A stretch of 64,000 bases of DNA from Cytobacillus suaedae (GTDB lineage Bacteria; Bacillota; Bacilli; Bacillales; Bacillaceae_L), in NCBI GenBank assembly GCA_014960805.1, contig CP063163.1:4117001-4181000 (forward strand), given 5' to 3'. A program made the translations under genes and the position numbers. The notes below the pieces were generated by a model. The model was not told where the DNA came from. It worked only from the letters and a program-made list of their open reading frames with translations, and made no database searches. This document shows, in pieces, positions 59,201 to 64,000 of this stretch (position 1 is the first letter of the stretch; the number at the start of each line of letters is the position of its first letter).

Positions 59201-60340
59201 TTAATCGTCCTCTGTTAATCTCTGAATTGTCATTGCTAGCAATAACGTTCGTTCAGTAAGAGTTGGGATTTCTAAATATTCATCTTCACTGTGAGCATTT
59301 CCACCAACTGGGCCCATCCCATCGACAGTAGCCACCCCGTTAGCTGCTGTAAAGGATGCATCAGAGCCGCCACCTGTTGACGTGTCTTGGACATCAATTC
59401 CGATTTCTTTTCCTACCTCTTGGATGACTTGTAGTAGTGACTCTGATTGTTCTGTTTTTTCCATAGGAGGGCGGCTGATTTTCCCTCTCATCGTGACTTC
59501 TGTTCCTGAAACTTCAGTAGTCGAGCAGATTTCATCAATTTTTTGCTGTAAAATTTTAGCTTGCTCCATATCAGAAATTCGAATGTCAACATGAGCAACC
59601 GCTCTTGGGGAAACTGTATTAACTGATGAGCCACCTTCTATTAAGCCAACATTTACACTTATGCCTTTTTCGTGATCCGTAAGGCCGTGGAGTTGGATGA
59701 TTTTATGGGCTAACTCTTCGATTGCACTTCTGCCTTTTTGTGGTTCAATTCCGGAATGTGCTGCTTTTCCTTTAACAACTAACTTATAGCGCCCTCCGCC
59801 TCGTCTAGACGAAACAAGCGAACCATCTTTCCGTGCTGGCTCCACAATCAATGCATATTCTTTCCCTTGGGACTTTTCCTCAATTAACTCACGTGATGTA
59901 GGTGAGCCAATTTCCTCATCACTATTTATAATAATTTGGACATTTTCATATCCTGGCGTTCCCGTTGTTACCAATGCTTTTAACGCATATAGAAGTTCAA
60001 CCTGACTTGATTTCATATCGACCACTCCAGGGCCATAAGCACGATCGCCTTCTATACTAAATGGTCTTTTAGCAACCGTTCCTTTTGGAAACACGGTATC
60101 CATGTGGGCAACTAGGATAATTTTAGGATCGACCGCTTCTTTATGTTGAATCACGAGGTGATTTCCGTGCTGTTCTTCTTCCCTAACCTCAACAACAAAG
60201 CCAATTTCTTCATATTTTTCTTTTAAAATGGCACCGACTCTATCAACACCTTCTTTATCATGCGATCCACTGTCTATGTTAACCAGTTTCTCGATTAACT
60301 GAAGCATTTCTTCTTGTTTATCCTGTAAAAACGTATTCAC
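59201..60340 (-). CDS. M20 family metallopeptidase (carboxypeptidase G2-like)
   Basis: 379 aa from a GTG with GGGAG eleven bases upstream. Zinc ligands and base: His/Asp in LVAHMDTVFPKG, Asp in YGPGVVDMKSSQ, Glu pair in NSDEEIGSP, Glu in LIVEPAR and His in GNAHSEDE. A dimerisation (lid) domain sits in the middle (about 180-295). No signal peptide, so it is cytosolic. The family removes C-terminal amino acids (carboxypeptidase G2/ArgE-like); the exact substrate is not visible. Single gene between the riboswitch and an AT-rich gap. Confidence 0.85.
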   Translation of the reverse strand: MNTFLQDKQEEMLQLIEKLVNIDSGSHDKEGVDRVGAILKEKYEEIGFVVEVREEEQHGNHLVIQHKEAVDPKIILVAHMDTVFPKGTVAKRPFSIEGDRAYGPGVVDMKSSQVELLYALKALVTTGTPGYENVQIIINSDEEIGSPTSRELIEEKSQGKEYALIVEPARKDGSLVSSRRGGGRYKLVVKGKAAHSGIEPQKGRSAIEELAHKIIQLHGLTDHEKGISVNVGLIEGGSSVNTVSPRAVAHVDIRISDMEQAKILQQKIDEICSTTEVSGTEVTMRGKISRPPMEKTEQSESLLQVIQEVGKEIGIDVQDTSTGGGSDASFTAANGVATVDGMGPVGGNAHSEDEYLEIPTLTERTLLLAMTIQRLTEDD

Positions 60341-60803
60341 TTTTTGACCACTCCCGAACTATATTAAAGATTTACCAGAAGGTCCGATGTACTTGTTGAA
60401 ATTGCCCTTAGCGAACTCAAAAACGGTAATTTCTTTATTCTCCTACTAATATACCATGACATTCTCTGAGTGGATAATGTTCACTTTTTCCAAACTTCTT
60501 ACTTTAACAAACAGACAATATAGTAAATTGTATAATTATTAGTATACTGATAATTACTAATTATTAGATTACACTTGTTGTAATTTTGTATAAAATTTAA
60601 AAAACCCAATTTTTCATATATATTAAAAGGATATTTCTATAGGCTCATAATCTACTTGGTATGTTTTTTAAAAATACAAAAAATATAAATTTTATTGTAA
60701 CTAGTTCATGATTTGTATATATATTAAACTTAATGAATTTATTTCTTAATGCTAAACTTTAGTAAAACGAAATAAATATCGTGAAAAAGAGGAAGAAGAT
60801 GAA
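60341..60803. other. AT-rich intergenic region
   Basis: About 460 bases, more than 75% A+T in the middle (60500-60750). No gene with an RBS, no convincing structured RNA. It holds the promoter region of the M20 peptidase gene. Confidence 0.5.
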
Positions 60804-60837
60804 GAGTTTAGGAAATGAGGATATATTGCCTAAACTC
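60804..60837 (-). terminator. Hairpin after the lipoprotein subtilase
   Basis: GAGTTTAGG/CCTAAACTC, nine perfect pairs, 10 bases after the stop at 60847; the tail on the minus strand is only moderately T-rich. Confidence 0.5.
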
Positions 60838-60846
60838 ATACATTTT

Positions 60847-62496
60847 TTAGGAAAATGGCTCATAAGTGACATAGCCCTGTATTTTGGTAATCCAATGGTT
60901 TGCCCCGACATCGAATTGGCCACCAAAATTCGAATCAATATTGTATACTCGGTAACGTTCACCTGGATTTAAAACCCTTACATAATGTAGTTTATCACTT
61001 TCATCTCTTTTCCAAAGATTAATTCCTTGAGTGATTGTAACATAACCGATTTCACCACGAGGTCCTTTCATAACTTCAACTTTCTCAGTGTAAGGCTCAT
61101 AATGAACATAATCAGGCATTTTGGTAATCCAATAGTTTGCTCCAACACCATATTGTCCGCCATACTTGTCTTCTATACTGTAAACTCTGTAGCGTTCACC
61201 CGGGTTTAGAACTCTAACATATGCCAATTTCCCATTCTCATCTCGAGTCCAAAGGTTAATTCTTCTTACGATTTTTATCGTTCCAATTTCGCCTCGTGGG
61301 CCTCTAAGCTGTTCTTGTTCTTTAGTTGGTAGCCCTTGGTTTATATATGGAATTTGAACAATTCCATATCCATATAAAGAGTCTTTTCCAGGAGGACCGA
61401 TATCCTTAGAAGTCTCCTGTAAAATGGTGCGAAGTTTGCTTGCGGATGCATCAGGATTGGTCTCCATAATAAGAGCCAATACCCCTGTAGCATAGGCAGT
61501 GGACATGCTGGTACCACTAAGGATTGCGTATTCATTATTTAGATATGTACTTAGAATAGCCACACCTGGTGCGACAACTTCTAATAAGGGTCCAGTCGCA
61601 GAAAAATTTGCACGGATTGCGTTTTTGTCAACTGCACCAACTGCTATTGTTTCGGGGTATCGTCCAGGATAATCTATTGTATCTGTCTCACCGTTCAAAT
61701 CCCCGTCATTCCCAGCGGAAGCTACTACAAACACACCACTGTTATATGCCTTTTTTATCATTGAAGATAAAGTCACTGACTCTTCATTTGTTCCGATACT
61801 GAGATTGATGATATCCATATTATTATTAATTGCCCAGTCAATTCCTGCTGCTATATCAGAAAGGTATCCAAACCCTTCAGCATCTAACACTTTAACAGCA
61901 TAGATTGTAGCATCGGGCGCAATTCCATTTATACCAGTTGAGTTATGTTGTGCCCCGATGATTCCGGTGACATGAGTTCCATGTCCATTATCATCACTAT
62001 AATCAATACTACCTTCGACAAAAGAGGCTCCACCGGCAATTTTCAAATCAGGATGGTTACGTTCAACACCACTGTCTAGTACAGCGATTTTAATTCCTTT
62101 GCCAGTTAGACTAGTAATGAAAGTTTTAGGAGGATTTTCTTCTACTTCCTGATTGATGACTTCTTCTGGATTAATATTGTAAACTTTATTCTTTTCAATG
62201 GCCTGGATAGCAGGATTTTCACTCAATGATTTTATTTTTTCAGAAGGTATTATAGCAGTAACAAGAGGGAGGTTCTCCATCTGATCGACAATTGAACCCC
62301 CTAGCGTAGTAATTATAGTCTTATCAATTTCCTTTTTAAAAAGGATCATATAGGTTTCAGTGATGGTCTGATGATTATTACTTTCTTCAAAGGCTGAAAA
62401 ACCATTAGGCTCCTCACTTTGCTGGCATGAGGTTAATATAATCATGAACATGAATAGGAAAAAGATAGCCCATTTATTTTTTTTGAAGTGGCTCAT
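60847..62496 (-). CDS. Lipoprotein subtilisin-like protease with two shared surface domains
   Basis: 549 aa. Lipobox LTSC (Cys 24). Propeptide I9-like (about 48-105, [20 protein letters not shown]). S8 catalytic domain: Asp in [14 protein letters not shown] (about 139), His in [12 protein letters not shown] (about 172), Asn in [11 protein letters not shown], Ser in [12 protein letters not shown] (about 327). The C-terminus has two copies (about 397-470 and 474-547) of the ~75-aa domain with [15 protein letters not shown] or [19 protein letters not shown] and [16 protein letters not shown]. Start codon lies 23 bases inside the upstream GH18 gene, so the two are coupled. Membrane-tethered protease acting at the wall; targets unknown. 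Confidence 0.85.
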   Translation of the reverse strand: MSHFKKNKWAIFFLFMFMIILTSCQQSEEPNGFSAFEESNNHQTITETYMILFKKEIDKTIITTLGGSIVDQMENLPLVTAIIPSEKIKSLSENPAIQAIEKNKVYNINPEEVINQEVEENPPKTFITSLTGKGIKIAVLDSGVERNHPDLKIAGGASFVEGSIDYSDDNGHGTHVTGIIGAQHNSTGINGIAPDATIYAVKVLDAEGFGYLSDIAAGIDWAINNNMDIINLSIGTNEESVTLSSMIKKAYNSGVFVVASAGNDGDLNGETDTIDYPGRYPETIAVGAVDKNAIRANFSATGPLLEVVAPGVAILSTYLNNEYAILSGTSMSTAYATGVLALIMETNPDASASKLRTILQETSKDIGPPGKDSLYGYGIVQIPYINQGLPTKEQEQLRGPRGEIGTIKIVRRINLWTRDENGKLAYVRVLNPGERYRVYSIEDKYGGQYGVGANYWITKMPDYVHYEPYTEKVEVMKGPRGEIGYVTITQGINLWKRDESDKLHYVRVLNPGERYRVYNIDSNFGGQFDVGANHWITKIQGYVTYEPFS

Positions 62497-64000
62497 ATGA
62501 TACGTACCCCTCCATGTTTGTAATCCAATGATTCCCCCCTACACCAAATTGCCCTCCGTATCTTTCATCTTTACTATATACGCGATATACTTCACCTGGT
62601 CTTAGTACCCTTGAATATTGCAACTTACCATTTGCATCTCTTTGCCAAAGGTTAATTGGCTTCATGATTGTGACGTGTCCAATTTCACCTCTTGGCCCTC
62701 TGACAATCGGAATGTCATTTTGTGTGGATTGGCTAACTGGTAGATAAGTAACATGATCTGGCATATTTGTGATCCAGTGATTTCCGCCAACATCATATTG
62801 CCCTCCATACTTACTATCTATCCTATAAACACGGTAGGACTCTCCAGGATTTAAAACCCTCACGAATTCTAATTTTCCATTTGCATCTCTTTTCCATAGA
62901 TTGATCCGCTTTTTAACCTGGATATGGCCAATTTCACCTCGTGGACCTCTAACAATACCTTCTTTAGTATCATCTGGTGGTGTCGTGTTACCTGCTGCTT
63001 GTGGATTCGGTATTTTAAGGATTTGACCAATTTTTATAATGTCATTCGTTAACCCATTTACCTCTTTAATTTTTGCTACTGTGGTTCCATTTTGTAGAGC
63101 GATAACAGATAAAGAATCACCTGATTTTACAGTATAGTTGATATAGCTAGGTTCCTGAGTTTTTTCGCCAGTTGCATCTGAATGGCCCTTTAGCCACTCT
63201 CCATAATTTTGCCAGATCATATTATTCTCTTGCCCAAGGGCCCAGCTTCCTGTTCCTTTGATTTCGTATTCATGTACTAAATCTACTTTTGCTTTAATGG
63301 ATTGTTCATTTTCATACCAAATATGATACATTCCTGGACCTAAGATTCTTCCCGCAAGATTATACGTTGGATCTGTATCCTTAATAATGATTGTTGCTTT
63401 CGGCGTTTGAGCATTCTCATCATACGTGATAGTTGACTCATATAGACTTATTAACTCGTCAACACGGTTATGTGAGATCCCATAGCCACCAAAGTCTTGC
63501 CCTTCAACCCAATAGCGCCCAAAGAAGGGAATTCCAAGTACAATTTTATCCCTTGGCACACCTTTGTTTATAGCATATTCAATTGACCTTTTCACCCACG
63601 GCAAACTTGCTACCGGTCCTTCTGGGCCACCTGTGTAACTTTCATCATACGCCATAATCATTAGGTAATCTGCATACTGAGAGAGTGCTTGATAATCATA
63701 AGAACCATGCCACCCTTTAGTCCAACCATTTGGATTTGCAGCAACAGCTACTGAAACTTCTTTGTGAGCAGGTATCTTTTCTCTTAAAAGTCGTACAAGG
63801 TCCGTGTAATTCTCCCGATCAAGATCTGTCACATTTTCGATATCAACATTTACTCCGTCAAGGTTATACGTTTCAACTGAATTTGCAATCTCTTGGGCAA
63901 GCTTTTCCCGATTTTCAAGAGCAGCTCTTCCTGTTGTACGGTCCCAATGGTTACTTAAAAAAGGGACAACTTTAACACCCTTGCTATGCATCTCTGCTAT
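62474..64000 (-). CDS. GH18 glycosidase with LysM and two shared surface domains (5' end cut)
   Basis: Open from the right edge; 508 codons visible. GH18 domain with the catalytic signature [11 protein letters not shown] (Glu is the acid/base), [20 protein letters not shown] and the C-terminal [11 protein letters not shown]: the YaaH/YdhD-type peptidoglycan N-acetylglucosaminidase subclass known from spores. One LysM ([20 protein letters not shown], then [12 protein letters not shown]) for glycan binding. Two C-terminal copies of the ~75-aa domain ([40 protein letters not shown]). Overlaps the lipoprotein subtilase gene. The missing N-terminus probably holds a signal peptide and possibly further LysM. 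Confidence 0.85.
   Translation of the reverse strand: MAEMHSKGVKVVPFLSNHWDRTTGRAALENREKLAQEIANSVETYNLDGVNVDIENVTDLDRENYTDLVRLLREKIPAHKEVSVAVAANPNGWTKGWHGSYDYQALSQYADYLMIMAYDESYTGGPEGPVASLPWVKRSIEYAINKGVPRDKIVLGIPFFGRYWVEGQDFGGYGISHNRVDELISLYESTITYDENAQTPKATIIIKDTDPTYNLAGRILGPGMYHIWYENEQSIKAKVDLVHEYEIKGTGSWALGQENNMIWQNYGEWLKGHSDATGEKTQEPSYINYTVKSGDSLSVIALQNGTTVAKIKEVNGLTNDIIKIGQILKIPNPQAAGNTTPPDDTKEGIVRGPRGEIGHIQVKKRINLWKRDANGKLEFVRVLNPGESYRVYRIDSKYGGQYDVGGNHWITNMPDHVTYLPVSQSTQNDIPIVRGPRGEIGHVTIMKPINLWQRDANGKLQYSRVLRPGEVYRVYSKDERYGGQFGVGGNHWITNMEGYVSYEPLQKK

Noticed and set aside
60781-60972. Plus-strand frame opposite the end of the lipoprotein subtilase
   Set aside because: It runs through the terminator hairpin and antisense to a well-supported coding domain.

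Overview
The window comes from a low-GC, spore-forming Firmicute of the Bacillaceae. Evidence: AGGAGG-type ribosome binding sites with frequent TTG/GTG starts, an SbsC-type S-layer protein, SLH domains, ComK, PlcR/AimR-type peptide receptors, Spo0A-box-like motifs, and S-box, B12 and c-di-GMP riboswitches. No rRNA, tRNA, prophage, transposase or CRISPR array was seen. It is a chromosomal region devoted mainly to the cell surface, secretion and signalling.

Layout. 1-12.6 kb is a surface-layer neighbourhood: an SbsC-like S-layer gene cut by the left edge, an operon of small Ig-like (Big_5) proteins, a secreted transglutaminase, a frameshifted SbsC paralogue, an SLH protein with YcdB/YcdC-like repeats, a flavodoxin-like reductase, a third SbsC paralogue and a GDSL hydrolase. 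Between these genes lie three short minus-strand promoter-terminator units whose RNAs would be antisense to the S-layer ribosome binding site. 12.7-13.2 kb is a 52-bp tandem repeat. 13.4-19 kb holds comK, a VanZ-like gene, a DUF3231 gene, an orphan aimR-like gene and a TPP enzyme. 19.1-22 kb is a GGDEF-EAL protein. 22.3-24.1 kb is a candidate quorum-sensing locus: a secreted precursor with nine copies of AELPPIY next to a divergent PlcR-like receptor.

24.4-26 kb encodes a lipoprotein and an amidase. 26.1-32.4 kb is an operon of three dynamin-like GTPases plus a small protein, bracketed by palindromic repeats. 32.7-35.3 kb is an S-box-controlled amino-acid ABC transporter. 35.4-37.6 kb holds three minor-pilin-like genes. 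37.7-46.1 kb has two DUF5667 paralogues, one behind a c-di-GMP-I riboswitch, flanking a 1671-aa amylopullulanase. 46.3-50.4 kb has kynureninase, a DUF5317 protein, a 29-aa peptide and a GGDEF/HD-GYP protein. 50.5-52 kb is a subtilase.

52.3-59.1 kb is a cobalamin-riboswitch operon: a wall-anchored protein combining two DUF4430 domains with an alpha/alpha-barrel (the two folds of intrinsic factor and transcobalamin), a class D sortase matching its LPNTA motif, a DUF4430 lipoprotein, and a complete ECF transporter. It reads as a relay from cell wall to membrane for vitamin B12. 59.2-64 kb has an M20 peptidase, a lipoprotein subtilase and a GH18/LysM protein. The last two, together with the transglutaminase and the GDSL hydrolase, share an unnamed domain of about 75 residues (six copies).

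Most notable: (1) the antisense sRNA family against the S-layer translation start, (2) the nine-copy pheromone precursor with its receptor, (3) the intrinsic-factor-like B12 surface system, (4) the triple-dynamin operon. All functional statements are inferences from sequence read by eye; no searches were run.
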